Shown here: one piece after another, positions 24,001-38,300 of the stretch
Position numbering within the stretch: the stretch's first letter is position 1
How the letters are laid out: each line of letters opens with the position of its first letter
Assembly: GCA_914767715.1 (NCBI GenBank)
Contig: OU612070.1
Coordinates: 11,551,501 to 11,615,500, forward strand
Reading direction: 5' to 3'
From: Membranipora membranacea
Taxonomy: Eukaryota > Bryozoa > Gymnolaemata > Cheilostomatida > Membraniporidae
DNA: 64,000 nucleotides
Notes under the pieces: generated by a model
The model's database searches: none
What the model saw: the letters and a program-made list of their open reading frames with translations, nothing else
Told to the model about the DNA's origin: nothing
Translations under genes and position numbers: made by a program

Positions 24001-27000
24001 TGGCCAAAAGACATGTTAATAAAGAATTGACAATTTGGGGATTCTCTGAGTAATCTTGCCAATGATTTGTTAAAAACGAGGTTGGAAATTTTTCTTGGAA
24101 GTGAGGAAAAATATTGCAGTGTGGTGATGTTGGCTAGAGGACTCATTCCCTAAGCTGAATAGAAACACACACTTCTCAACTCAAAAATTTGGAAGGAAGA
24201 AGATAAATACACCTTAGGGTGCTTGGGGCTATGACAATCATTCATGGAAGCTACCCAGTGAGACTCAAACCCATGACTCCTGCGGCACCAGTTGCCTGGC
24301 AGTGACTTGCAATAGCGCTAACCAAAAGCTCATCTCACTGTCCCCCGTCCCGCGATTCACTACTCGGAGTCCTTGCATCCAACAAGCTTATACTTCATCC
24401 CACCACTGCTACCATAGACACCACAGTGTCCATATTAGGGTTACTGACCTGATATGGCTCACTGCTGAGGCACCTGGTGGGTTTTAAACCGCCTCTCCTG
24501 TCTGTCCGCATATATTTCCTGCTGACTGACTTATGACAGTATGGGAGGAAATATTTGCAAGCTGGAAAGACACTAAAGTAACACTATTAGGGGTCACATG
24601 AATGGGCCATGTAAGATCCGACAACGAGCTTGTTGGATCAGAGGGCACGACTCCAATTAGTGATGAGTGGGCGTGCTTATAAGCACTACCAACACATAAT
24701 TTATTGATGGTGAGGCGGCACATTTGATTAGCGCTTGATATTCAGTGCCAGGCAATTTGTGACACAGGAGTCAAGGGTTCGAATTGATTTTTTCAGCCCA
24801 AAGTACTTCCCACCCAAGCCAGATTCAATTATAGTTTATTTTGCAATTACTACATCAATTGTAATATTTCTAGATGGGTCACTTTTTTGAGTTAGACATC
24901 TGTTTCTTGGATATGGGGGGGGGGGGGGGTCCAATGCGTTGGGCTAATCAGTCAAGATAGCTTATACTGAATGTAATTTCTTTCAAGCTCTATGAATCAT
25001 CCCTACAATAAAACTATGTTAGATATTTTTCGCAAGCGGATATAAGATTGAATTAGAAGAAATATGTTTGTAGCATTGAGTATCTTGGTCGCTTTCCAAC
25101 AGTCTACAAAATGTCAATATTTGCTGACCTCCTTGTCTCTACTTTAATCACCTTAGCCATTCTTGTGATTGTTGTTATATTCCTTTCTAGATGATCATGG
25201 AGGTAATGATTTCAAAGTGCTTATAAAGTTTGAAGGATATCTCATCAAATCACCATACAGTGCAGACTTCTACAGTCTTTTGACGACAGGTTTGTCTCAA
25301 ACTTAAATATTAGAGGGACCCGTTTGACCTCACAGACCGACTATGACCTCCATGGGACTATATTAGTAAAATTAGCACCAAATGTATACATATCTACACA
25401 GCAATAGTTTTGCTATGATATACACATCTATAGAAACATGAATATTTTTATATATTCAATGATATTTTGACATTTATCTGTAGAACTAAAGACGGAGATG
25501 GAGCTTTTTGAAGCGGGAAATTTGACTGCTGACTCAAGCCTCCCGTGTGATGAGTGCTATAGGAAGGTTGCTGTTAACATTGACAAGCTCATTTCTCATC
25601 CTCTCTCTAGCAACAACATTGTGCTTACTGGGTCTCATGTTCTTCAAGGGTAATTAATACATAGATTAAAGAATACCCAAAAACCAGTGCATGTTATAGT
25701 CAGGCAGTCACTTATGATAAAGTTTTGTAGGATTAGCATGGTAAAAAAAATTCAATGCATTGAATCTTTTTATTAAGCAAACCTTACAAAACTTTATCAT
25801 AAGTAACTGCCTGACTATAACACGCATTGTTCTTAGGATAGTCTTTCAGGCTGCTGGGCACATGCTTTTGAAGTGTTCTAATCTGTCCATCAATTTTGCC
25901 AGCATTCCAGCACATTCTAAAAAGTGTCTTTCTGGAACCCCTGCCCTCCACCCTGCTTTCACACCTCCCAAGGATATCAGCCATCGAAATGACTGGTCTA
26001 TTGTGCCCAATTATTCATACATGATTGATTTACAGTTTTCCCAGGTTAGGAACTTTGACTGGAGGGTCGGTTCAAAACTGCAGCTGCAGTAACTATCGTA
26101 AGCCCTGACAGTTTTTAGTAGACCAGTCAAGTGATATGACCAATTACTCGTATTTGTTTTGTTTTAGTGTTGTTGGTGGGAGGTTGCACTGCCTTTCAGA
26201 TGTAGCTGAGGATTATGATTTCCAGCTGGTAGCCACCGATCAGACCGGGCTCACTGTGGCTTACACCCCAAAACCAACCAAAGTAAATCAGACGTTGAAT
26301 GTTCACTTATTCTTGCATTGTTCTTTTGAAGCTTTCCATGGATGATGCTAAGCATAAGTAAAAGAGATGTTTGTGAGAACAAGAACAAACTTGTACACTT
26401 GTGGTTAAAATTGATTACATTTGGAGGAGAAAGTTGGTGCATCTGTCATAGAATATCAAAACATTTTCTTGACGAATATTTAAACCCCTTCATTGTCTAA
26501 AAAAACTAGCCAACTCGGAAGATGGAAATGTGAAACTTCCTCAACAACATTTGATAGACCTTACATTTTCTGCATTATTGGATCAACTATTTCCACACCA
26601 GAAATCCAATATCCAAACCTCTGGGGTCTGGTATTTAGGTTTTCTACACCATTCTAGCTTTTCAGGGTCAGCGGCAATCCTTGATGCAAAACAGTTCCTT
26701 ACTAAATTAGTTGATTTTATATTGTCGTTATAGAGGTTGTATTTATGGTTGTTGAATAGCCATAAGATGTACCAGCTGTACCCCAGTCATGGGTGGGATA
26801 TGGTGATAGAGAAGCATGATTCAGAATCTGGAGCTGTAGCTGACCCTATACCTGGCTCTGAAGTTATCAGTCTAAAGTTTGGTATTGATGGGACATTGAT
26901 TTTGGTGAGTGGAATTTGAGGCTTCAAAAGCCGTGCACTTAGTATATCCAGTCTGATCCCTCTTGTTAAGCGAGCTAACCTGGCCCAAGAGCCTGTATGA

Positions 27001-30000
27001 AACAATAATTCAGTTATAACTAAGAGCTATCATCTTATATTCAGAGATGGGAAAACTCCAAGCATTATAAATAATATATGATTGATCAGCTAGATATATA
27101 ATTCATGAAATGATTTTTTAAGTCAAAGGATGAGATATTTATTTTTGACATTTGACATCAACCATCTCGCCATAAGAAAGTTATTTTCATTGCAAACTCT
27201 GTACTTATGTTGCGGTGTGTATTACCCAACAAACAAAATTACCATTTCACATAATAAGTAAAGACGACTTGTCTGTTCAGTTATTTAGAATAATAGGAGC
27301 AAGAAAAACCGCGAACTGACAATATGAATAAATTAGCATAACACGCTATAAAGGTGCACCGTGGTACTAAATAATGTATGAGCCAAGATAAGATAACTAC
27401 AAAATATGAGGCTCAAAGGCCAGGCTTTAAATTAGTAAATTTTACAAGTACACAGTACTTTATTATTAAACAACTGAGCCTTGTCACATTGAACAAGAAA
27501 AAATGAGTTCTTTAGGTGTAAAAAAATCTGTATATCGTTATTCTGTTCCTTTAGCTTCTTGCTGAGGCCCATGTCTCAAAGCCCAATCAGACTTTGCTGA
27601 GAATGGTGATAGATGCTACTGCTGTCATTAAATTTGATCAGATGGATAAACACTCCGCTGATGGGTGAGACTAAGTCATCTTATTTCCAGGCACAAGTCT
27701 TTCCATTGATAAGCTGTTGAACAAGAGGTTTTTTCTAGAAGAAGCCTCTCATCTCTGTATTTGAGGAGTGTTATTGCATGAGTTGGTTATTTAGGCCCTC
27801 TGACTTGAATTGGTCCTTTTAAATATTCCTCTGCCTCCATGGAAGGAACAAAGTTTTTAAAGATGTTTCGGCAAATGTCTTATCTAATCGAAATCTCTTA
27901 CATCGATTAAGAAAGGTGAATCTTAGTCGTAGCCCTGGCACGTCAAATCCAATGAATTACCAAAGAAAAAATCCTACACATATCTGTACCACACAATAAC
28001 CTCCATCCTCTCCTTATTGATATTACCATCTTTGTACCTTGTAACCAATGAACTAACTTAGTTCATTGTTGTAACTGTTCCTTGATTTGTGAGCGATGAT
28101 TGTAGGTCTCTCACAGCTGGGGAATCTATTGGATCTGTATGCAACTATGATGTGAAGTTTGACAATGAACACCTTCTCGCACACACCAGTACACAGGTTT
28201 GATCTCATACATTTCAGAAACTAGGCTTGGTCGCTAAAATATGAAATATTTTATGAATTCTAAAACTTATGACTTGTGAGCGCCGCTATATATACATTTT
28301 ATCTGATACCAGTCAAAGAGCGACAACTTGTTGATAAAAAATCATCATCAAATCATTAACAGTATGTTCCAAGTCTAATAGCAGATAAAAGATACAGTGG
28401 TGGTGCGCATGCAACTGCACACAGTTCTCCAATTAGGACCATAAGTAAAGCTGTGTGTTTTTGCTTTTGCTGCTTGACTCTTCATTGTTTCACTGCAACA
28501 ATAGGTCCCCTCCTTTCCACCCTGCAATTCAGCACAGGGATTATTGCTTTCCCTTCACAACATCATTAACGATGCTGTTGTGCAACGCATCAATCATTAT
28601 CTATATGGTTACAGAATTATGACTGGCATATGTTCCCAATCGCTCGAGCGTCACACACCTACAGACACAGCCTATCCAACATCGTTACCAACCAACTGAT
28701 AGTATACAACTACATGACTGGTAGTATGAAGTGGATGGACACTAGTGAGAAAGGCAGTCTTGCAGTAAATAGCTCAGGTTCCTATAGCCATCCTGTGTCG
28801 GTAATCACTCAGAAGGATGACCAATTAGCTTACTCATTTGGTGTCAGGAGATCGCATAGCGGGGTAAGCTATACGGTGATTTGTCCCAAATCTGAATATT
28901 CCATATCGCTATACATTGTACGTTAGTATTCAGAACTACTTGTTGTTATTATACCCATTTGACAAATTTTCCATCTTACTGAGAAGAGATGTTGTAGCTT
29001 TTTTAATTTTTTATGACACACCGTGACAACAATTTTTATGTAAGCTGAAAGATTTTCAGTACCATTTTTACCCAGAGCACCCCGTGATCCATTATCATTA
29101 TCACATGGTAATATCGAATCTGTTAATATACTAAACTAAACTGTTTGATCCATGTTCTGTTCTATTTTGATTTTGAAGGAATCTCATCAAGTACATCAGC
29201 CACACATGAAGACTAATACTCTACCCAAACTGATATATTTAGACACTTACAGCTCAACTAACTTTACTGTATATATCAGTCTGCTGAATGACAAGGATGG
29301 AAAAACTGGTATGTGAAGTGAAGCACTGACTATATCAAATGTGATATTAGGGGTAGCTCAGCCGGTTATAGCATCTAGCCTCCAACAGGCAAGTTTTGAA
29401 GAACCTGGGAATGAATCCCATTGCAGTCTTAGGCAGACTGAGAGCAACTTGGTGCTGAACATGGCGGCTGCGCTCTAAAGGCACCGATTTTTCAGTAGTC
29501 TTACTGAGACAGACCATGTGATGTTAAAAACATATTTTCAATAGATATAAGTTCTGCGCTATCCTTTAAGTAGCCCAACTATTAACTTCCTAGTATATTG
29601 GAACATATATTGAAATCTAGAATTAGAGCGGTGTTACCATAACATTTTGCGGAGCTGCTTGAAAAAAACTGTATGAAAAATTACTTTAATCATTCCCTAT
29701 GTGAAATTTTAGGGTTATGCTTTCATTTTCCAGGAGCATCAGAGAGGAATAGCTCTCAGCGACTTGAACTTGACGATATAGATATTTCATTAGAATTCTC
29801 TTCACATTCCAATGAGCTAATTCTAGTAGAAGCAACCAAAAAGACAGATTATTACAAGAATACAGCAATGTTCGAGGTATGGATAGAAATTCTGGTTGTC
29901 TCAGTTATAAAGTTTGATATGAATATTTGCTCTGGCATCATTTTCTGTTTTGATTGAAGGAAGCGTGTCACAAATCTTAGCTATGTCATTATAAAGCATA

Positions 30001-32370
30001 ATCTCATACCTATTCACAATAAATCAATCCATCCGCCTGACTAAACTGGCTATGTTTCATAGTTCAGTGATTACTAGTGTATGACAATTTTGCCAATCAT
30101 GATGAAGTTTTCCAACCGAGATTCTTTCTAAATTTGCACGCCGTTGATCGATTGTTCAACCAACTTTTTTTATTATCTTCTATGATAGCATTGTGATTTT
30201 CAGGTTAATATGACTGCGAATAGAAATACGAGCCTAGAACAGGATTTACCCGGTCACAATCTACTACCTGTATCACTGACTATCAGAATACCTCATGCGA
30301 AACTACAGTGTGCTAAGCTACAACCCGAGGCGGGAGCTTATTCTCTAGATGTAAGCAAATTTTCTGTCACATCTCAAGCTAAATAATTGTAATGATAAAT
30401 GCTTGTGTGTTTGGTTATGTTATATCATTAGCCATGTTAAAGACAGTCTCGATGTGCCTTCAGATTTTATTCCCATTCCCATCAGCTCAGCCTATTATTT
30501 TACTATGTCCTTGTATATCTGGTGATGCCTAACTGGGACATGAGATTTTATCATCCAATTCAGTTCATGACTAAACTATCAATACTGCTGATATACTTAT
30601 ACTTACACAATCATCTTGATAGGGTTTACACAGCATGGAGATGATGATCGGTTGTCCACCACAACAAGTCCCCTACTTTGACCAGAACAGAACAATAATG
30701 GACCTGGAATTTCAGCAAGAGCGACATCTTAACTGTCTCTACCGTGATGGCCCTGAGTATACCAACTGCTTCTACTTCCAACACAGTGAGTAACTGTTTG
30801 TTCGGGTGAAACTTTCAGGTTGACTGACATACATCTTCTTTCAACACCAATAATGTAGTTGAGTGATGAGTAGGTGAGTAGTAATGAGTAGGAGGTGGCT
30901 CAGTGGTTAGAGCGCCGGTCCTTCAGCATGCAAGTGTTGAAGGTCGTGGGTTCGATTCCCATTGCAGTCCACTGACTACTGGGAGTTGTTTGACCCCCAG
31001 GTGTGCTCCAACCTGACTACAAACTGAGAGCAAATTGGCGCAGACATAGCAGCCTCGCCCTTAAGGCACACTGTTTTGCCGCCACGATGTGGTGAGTGAC
31101 TAACCGTTGGGATTTTAACCAGCATGATCATGTAATTGAGGCATCGCTTCACATTATAACTGTTAAGGTGTATCCTCTGAGCTGCAGATTAAAAATCTCC
31201 AACTCAAGTGTTGGAGCTTCTGTTGTGGATACAAATAAATGGTGTTGGTCTATAATGTTTGCGCATACTATAATCGACTTTCCGACAAATCTTGGTGATT
31301 GCGAATTATAAATCTCAACATTCTTTTTATAATATTTTCTTCCAGCATTCTACCCACACTTTAGCATTCTTGATACTGTCAGCGGAAAGAGTCGACCTTT
31401 CACAGGGAAGTACACTCTCAAAGTAATTGGAGGTGGCACTAGATTCTCAAAGATCAATCGATTCTCCGAGAGTCAGATCAGAATGTACAACACATTCAAT
31501 CAGAGGTTAGAAGTTCTAATTTTAAAAAGTGTCTATATAAGAAACAAATTGGAGGGCATGCTAAATTAAATGTAAAATCCATGCTTCATGTTCAGTTTAT
31601 CTGAACCAACTGAATGTAAAAACAGATTTGGAATGCTTTTAACCAGAAACTACAAATCATAAAGACATTCTAAATGTACAAATATCAATCCTGTGGAATC
31701 GGTGATAACTTTCTTCAAATGAACAACTTAATATCATATCGAGGCTTTAACACAAGGCTTTTCTTAAGAGATATGACTTTCTGATCTGTTTCGAAACAGT
31801 TATTTTCATGTTACAGTGCGCGGGAAATGGACTATATAATGATTGCTCCAGAGAAGTATTATCCACGTCAATCACACAATGGGTACCCAGTATACAGCGA
31901 TGAGGATAACGCCGTAATTTGGCACTGTGATACTAGAAGCCCCTGCGCTCATCCTCCACCGGCTGAATGGGGCATACCTGAATACTTCTTCTTATTAGAG
32001 TTCTCAAACAAGTACGTGAATTGGATCACAAAGTATTGTATTTGTAACGTAACGTTATGCAGTGTAATGGGATGTTCTGAAATTTTCGCAAAAAAATTTG
32101 AGATTTGATATAGTATGTTTGTCTATCAGGATGCTAAACTCCATATTCTTTTATTCAATGCGATACAACAAAATTAATATAATATCTTGCCTGTCAATTA
32201 ATTTACAATATATTCAGTATATTTATATGAAACTTGAGAAGATTAAGCTTGTGTGAATAATTTTTTTTCATAGGGATGTCGATGACACAACAAGCTGTAA
32301 ATTTGAACTGACTTTCTTGGTCACAGCCTTTGGTTACAAGATTGGTCAACAGGACTATGCAATATTGATG
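12087..32370 (+). CDS. CATSPERG: CATSPERG ectodomain, exons 1-23
   Basis: Exons: 12087-12203, 12445-12564, 13629-13782, 19983-20172, 20804-20901, 21808-21920, 22936-23052, 23299-23485, 23723-23911, 25191-25289, 25484-25649, 26168-26282, 26734-26904, 27555-27664, 28106-28196, 28615-28863, 29179-29308, 29734-29876, 30204-30350, 30623-30785, 31346-31505, 31817-32011, 32274-32370. Family landmarks: CKKLLCKPVWLVPLPI near residue 155 (the C-x4-C then P-M/L-P-I block of CATSPERG); propeller-type LYLWLLNSHKMYQLYPS; IGCPP near residue 912; FYPHFSILDTVSG with KYTLKVIGGG near residue 957; DTRSPCA; EYFFLLEFSNKDVD and LTFLVTAFG just before the membrane. Many NxS/T sites and paired cysteines suit a glycosylated extracellular domain that forms part of the canopy over the channel pore. 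Confidence 0.85.
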
Positions 32371-35300
32371 GTAAGCTCGACACGTTCGCATCATCAACAA
32401 CAGCTGCATCCTTAGATATGCCAAGCATGTCCTACATGTAGTGTGTGCTTTGAGTGAATAACAGGATGCCGTCAATTCATTGAAAAACAAACCCCAAACT
32501 TTGAGAGGAAAATCTCTATCTGCCAATTTAAATTGCTATGTTGTCTATGGTAATAGGATTGATCTTAAAACATTCTTTACATTTCAGGCTACTCTGATAG
32601 CATTGGTGACACACATAATCTGCTACTATTTTTGGAAGACTAGATATTACTGGCTTGCTAAACTCCATCAGAAAAAAGACAATGTTGCAGTAAAAAAACT
32701 CTTGTCACTTGGGAAATTGGCAACTATAGGTAAGTAAGCTTTAAGACAGTTAAGTAATCTAGGCATAGGCTTCCATTGTCTTTGAGTATTGCCTGCAAAC
32801 TACCAATCACTAACCATTGAGTAGCTAGCCCCAAAATATTAGGTTTAATATGGGAGTTATATGCACGTGTATGATCGGAGGGCAAAGCCAATATTTCAAA
32901 GAATAACCAATATATATTATAATTTATTTTCCACAGCCTCACAGGCCTCATTGAAAAAGCAGTTGCTGGAAGCAATATATAATGATGATACTCTGATGTT
33001 GTCTGATGCTTTGACTAAAGCTGAGACTGGTAAAAAAGATGACACAAGTCAAGATGAAGTCAATAAAATGGTTTTATCTATGGCTAAGGTATGTGACCCT
33101 TCCGCAAAAATTGTCAATCACTTAATGATTTAGCTGAATACTCTGCCTGATTACATTCGACGGATTTAAGTTCTACAACCAACAACAGAACGAGCTTCAC
33201 TGAAAGTGTACCATTAAAGTTAGGGAGAGTTTACATTTAAACAGAGCTGGAAAATCCTCTGTGAACCAGAGGCCTTCTACGGTTTGTGCTAGTTCAGAGG
33301 TTGTGCAGAATCACTCTACCTCTGGGGTACTCAACCGCTAGACTTGCACTAACTGCTTACTCTCTGTGCAATGATTACTCATCCAATGATGATTTTACTC
33401 TCTTCTTCTTAGGACAAACTTTTAGAAAATATGAGGAAAAGGCTGGAGAAGCAGATTGCTGATCATGACATCAAAGGACTAGGATTTACTCTTGGAGTGA
33501 GCTATAACATATTATTTTCCATTTTCCCTCATGTCTTACAGGGAAATAATTTGGACTTAGCCTCAACACTTGAGGCTTTTGAGCTCCATCCATAAAGTTA
33601 AGCGAAGTAAAGATATGTGTCACTAAATATATTCTAGTGCTTCTAAGGGCAAGGCCCCCTAGGCTGAGAGATAGAAAATTCACCGTTATAATAACCAGTA
33701 TTAATCCGAAAATATGGTGGGAAGTAGCGCTCTAACGGCCCTATACATTTTTGGAAAATCAAACACAGTATATATTTTTTGTTAAAGTTGTCTTTGAACT
33801 GTTCACCTGCTTTGAGAAAAAGTGTTAATTATAATTGAACTACTAAAAAATTGATGTGGTACCACCAATGATTTAATGTCTGGTGTATTTCTCAAAGGAA
33901 CTGAGCAGAATGAACTTTATAGGAGAAGTAGATCATGCTATGATGTCAAAGGCTAAGAAGATTCTATCTAAGAAGGCTAATGTGGTACTCAAGTTAATAG
34001 AGGCTATGCAAGGAGAGGTTAGTGTGGAGCAGGGCAACACAAATTTCAAATGGAAGCCATAGAAACCACTTTATAATGAATGCATTGTGATTGTCCTCCC
34101 TAATGTTCAAGTGCTAAAATGTTACTTTGGTTTATTGGTATTGCCATTTCATTATCAACCACATTTCCAGCAATAGAGTTTATAATGACATGTTACTACC
34201 TTCAACTTCGGCAAAGTTAGAGACCTAAAACTGGTCCTCCCCAAATGTACTGAAGAACAACATCAAGGCTTCTGAAGCCAAACTATCAAAACATCGATGT
34301 TGTGCTCACATCACAGTGTAATTTTGAATCATGATGGATATCCTTGTAGTGTTCGGTGGTGGATTGATAATGCAAAAGTCAAGTATCCAGGCTGTAGACA
34401 TGTTCTGAGTCTGAGAATAATTATAGTTATAACTGGGATGAGCGCTGGACCTGAACTCTCTGGGAGTCACAGTAAATTGTGCTGCTGGATTTTCTATCAG
34501 ATAAATGAATAATCTGTAATTTTCCTACTTGGTAGAGTTACATTGAGCTTGCGGAGTGTTTGACTCGCTATAAAGAGATGATGAGAGATGAAACGATGGA
34601 CAATAACTCTTTGATAAGACAGGCCACCGTACAACTCACATCTATTCTCACAAAACAACTTCTCAAGGTAAATAATCTAACAGTAAATAATCTAACAGCT
34701 CAATATGGAAAGTGTAAGATGCAAGTTTCAGCGTTGACTACCAATTAAAATTACGTTAGAAACGAAAGATCTTCGTATGATTATGGATGCTAGGTCAGGA
34801 ATGGTTTGAATGCTCACAATGATGAATCTTGTCTTACTCTAAATACGAACCATAGTAGGTTTGGCAGTTTGTTGCATTGGAGTAGTACCACTGTTCGTGT
34901 TTCATAGTTGTGTGCTTATTTTGCCTGTTTCTAGTCTTTGAAGAAAAAGGATACATGGGATATTCACTACGCAATAAAGGAATTTAAGAACCACAAAATT
35001 ATAGATAAATTTAATCTTCTTCCTAAGGCAGAGCAAGTAATTTACTGTGAGTGCACTCGAATCGTCTTCCATCACTCTAATGCTTCCCTTTTTAGCTAGA
35101 AACAACATAACCAAGTTTGTGAAAAACCCCTTTGAAGGGAAACCAACACTGTGTTTCTGGGTACTTGGGAAAATATTGTATAACCTCAGACAAAACAGCA
35201 AACAAAGCTTACGACCTTAAACTTCACTCAGCATGACGCTTCATTAATTTTTTTCATATTTATAGTCAGGCTGTCTCATAGAAAAAGCCATTCCGCCATA

Positions 35301-38300
35301 ACTGTTGACCACATTTACCTAAAATGAGAAATAATACAAATATAGTGTAACCCAATCTTATACATCTTATACAGTAAGGTTTTATGTTGGTATTTGTAGA
35401 TCGCCTGACAGGAAAGCTAAGGAAGGCAATCAAACAGGGAACACCACAGCTTCTGAGGGATGCTATTCTTTGCACTGAAAAAGATTTAGACTTTCACAAT
35501 ATAAAGGTGAGTGCCACCCAGCCATTCTCATGACACAGTTACCTACTAGACTCTTCAAGATTTGACCTCCCAGTAGTTCATAGATGATGAGTCCAAAAAC
35601 AAATGAATGCATTGAGTTGTTAATGACATACTGCCGAAGCTCAATGGTAGATCGGAACTTTTCCGACTGCGTTTAACTATAGTTTGCACATAACTCAATC
35701 TCCACTCTACTTTTTGATCAAAGTGCGACTGCTCGTTATATAAACTGCTAAAATAAGACCACAACTAAGTTCAAGATATTTGATAATTCGCCATAGTAGA
35801 TAAAAGAAATAAAAAGATGTCTCTGGCTGAATTTATTGACAGGATCGAGACGGAACCTTGAATGAAGCTAAAAGTTTGCTGTATAAGATTCTTAAAGATA
35901 AACTAGCTGAGGAGCTGAAAAGAAGAGACTCCATGAAGATTAGAAATGCAATCAACAGATTTGCTTTCTACGGAGTATCAGTAAGTAGTGGATATTGCCT
36001 TGTGGAAGGGAAACTCATTATACTAAGCAATTCAAGCACATGGTGAAATCGAGTACAAGCTGATCATAACAATTGGTTTAGCTGGCTTATGTTAAATCCA
36101 AAATCGGATTTAAATTCCCGGCGAGACTCTTCGTCTTTTCTGCAAAATTGCATGATAAGGAGTGAGTTTGAACATTTGTATCAAAAGCTTAATTTTAATG
36201 TAAAATACCGAAATAGATCTGACATGACCATTGAGACATCCTTTCCTAATTGCTGTAAATGTATATGTCATCAAACTACTTGCAGGACGCATCCGGATTT
36301 TTGGAGAAAGCAAACAAGAACCTGTACAACCTTGTCATACCACCGATAGCTAAAGCATTAGACACTGCTAAAACACCTGATGAGATCCATAAAGTAGTCA
36401 CAAGAATCAGGGCAGAACTGAACAGATATGGTCTACAAGATAAAGATAGTGTCGCTTCCAAAGCTGAGAAGGTGAGAATACATCATTTTAATTAGCTTTA
36501 TTCATATAACCAGGCCAGTCACCGCCTAATCATGCTTTCATCTTGTTGAATAATCATCATAACCGGATCAAACAGTTATTCTACGTCTTATAAGGTTGAG
36601 TTTTGCTTTCAACCACCCATAACGACAATGAGAACAGCAAAGAACAGATGATGATTTACCAAGACAAATGCCATTCCTTATATTTTAGATGTTATATGAT
36701 GCAATAGCTAAACAACTTCAGAACGCAATTAAAGTCAAGTCTCAGCCTAAAGACTTGGCCATTATCTTGTCAGCTTTCATAATGAGCAAAAAACAGTACA
36801 ATATCACCCAGGACCTAAGAAGTAAGTAATGTTACGAATAGCAACGAAAATCATTTAATTGGCATGGTGACCTTTCTCCTTATACATTCTTCCACCCTAC
36901 TATGCTCTCTTCAGATATGTCATATATTAAGCTCTCAACTTTATGGAGGTAGAATCGAGATAAAATTTATTGAGATTTTAACATCCATGTCATTGTCGTG
37001 AACAGTATTGCCCTCTAGACTTCTGTGTCAGTCCGCCTTTATCAATCTGATCAGCTTGTGCCACATTTTTATTGTATCTTTAATTGGCAAAATTGTGGCC
37101 TCTAAAAAGAGGAGAAGGTAATTAAACAAGGAGGTCATTATCCCTCACTGGTGTAAAACTTGCTACAAATTTGATTAGGTTTGGCTGTAAGAAAAGTAAA
37201 TAACAAGAATGCCATGCATATTTTATATTTACGATTGTATATTGCGGAGAGGGAGATAAGGGTAGGGCAATGGTAATCTGGTTATAACAATATACTGGGT
37301 TTAACAAAAGACAATTCTAGTTATGACCATTCTTTTGCCGTACTTATAGAGCTCGAAGAAACGGCCAAGACTCTTTTGTATCGACAATTGATACCTTTCA
37401 TGCTAAAGATTCTCAAAGGACCTCCTTACGACATCCAACAGCTGTCAGCATCTATTGTGGCAGCAAAGATTGAGTTCAGCAGAATAGGCATAGAAGACCC
37501 AGGAGACCTAATCCATATGGCAGAGGAGAAGCTTTATGACTTGACATTTGGGCCACTCAGGGAGGCCGTACAGTATTCCAGAGATAGCAAGGTGAGTAAA
37601 GAGCAGAGAGCTATGAATATATTTGACTTCAATGTTTTTAATATTGTGATTTGCTCATCTTGATCATACAATAACGAATCAAAGATTGTATAAAATATAA
37701 AACTATAATTCTCAAGCTGTGGTGGTTACTGTGCGCATTGAGCGGTGTTGCTCAGTAGCCTGTATTTTTAAAAGAATTGAGATTTCATGGTTGTTCTACT
37801 TTCCTATGAGTTACTATAGAGTTAGTATATTTTTTTCTATACTAGTATACTCATTACAGTATTTATATAGCTGTTTTTGATGATTGACTTTAGACATTAT
37901 GGAATAGAATGAAGAGTGCACAGACAGCACTCAGAGAACATGGGATTGTGGACAGAGAGAACCTGCTTCTGAGGGCTGAGTCACGATTCGCTGAGCTCAT
38001 ATCTATTGAGACTGATGAGGGAGCGCAGAGGAAGGATATTCAAACACTAAAAAAGTAAGCCTCCCCCCAAAACTCAGGGAGTTAAAATTTGTACAGCGTC
38101 TAATAATAAAGTTTCGGTTAGAAGCAATTTTGAATCGTTTAAAAAAAGGAGTTGTGTGCCCATGGCCCTGGGTACCCCGCCACCTAATAGCCAATCACCA
38201 TAACCAATATGATATTGAAAGTTGTTATTATGAAGTATACGGGACCTGATTGTACCACCTGTTTGGAAGATAAATTGCGGTAGGGGATTCATATTGTGAG

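Noticed and set aside
23925-24146. 73-codon minus-strand frame in intron 9
   Set aside because: No family resemblance, opposite strand to the host gene and no splice sites; probably chance or an old repeat.
30885-30975. tRNA gene from the A and B box at 30895-30960
   Set aside because: Acceptor-stem halves do not pair and the same sequence with a common non-tRNA body recurs at 49429 and 51684, so it is a SINE.
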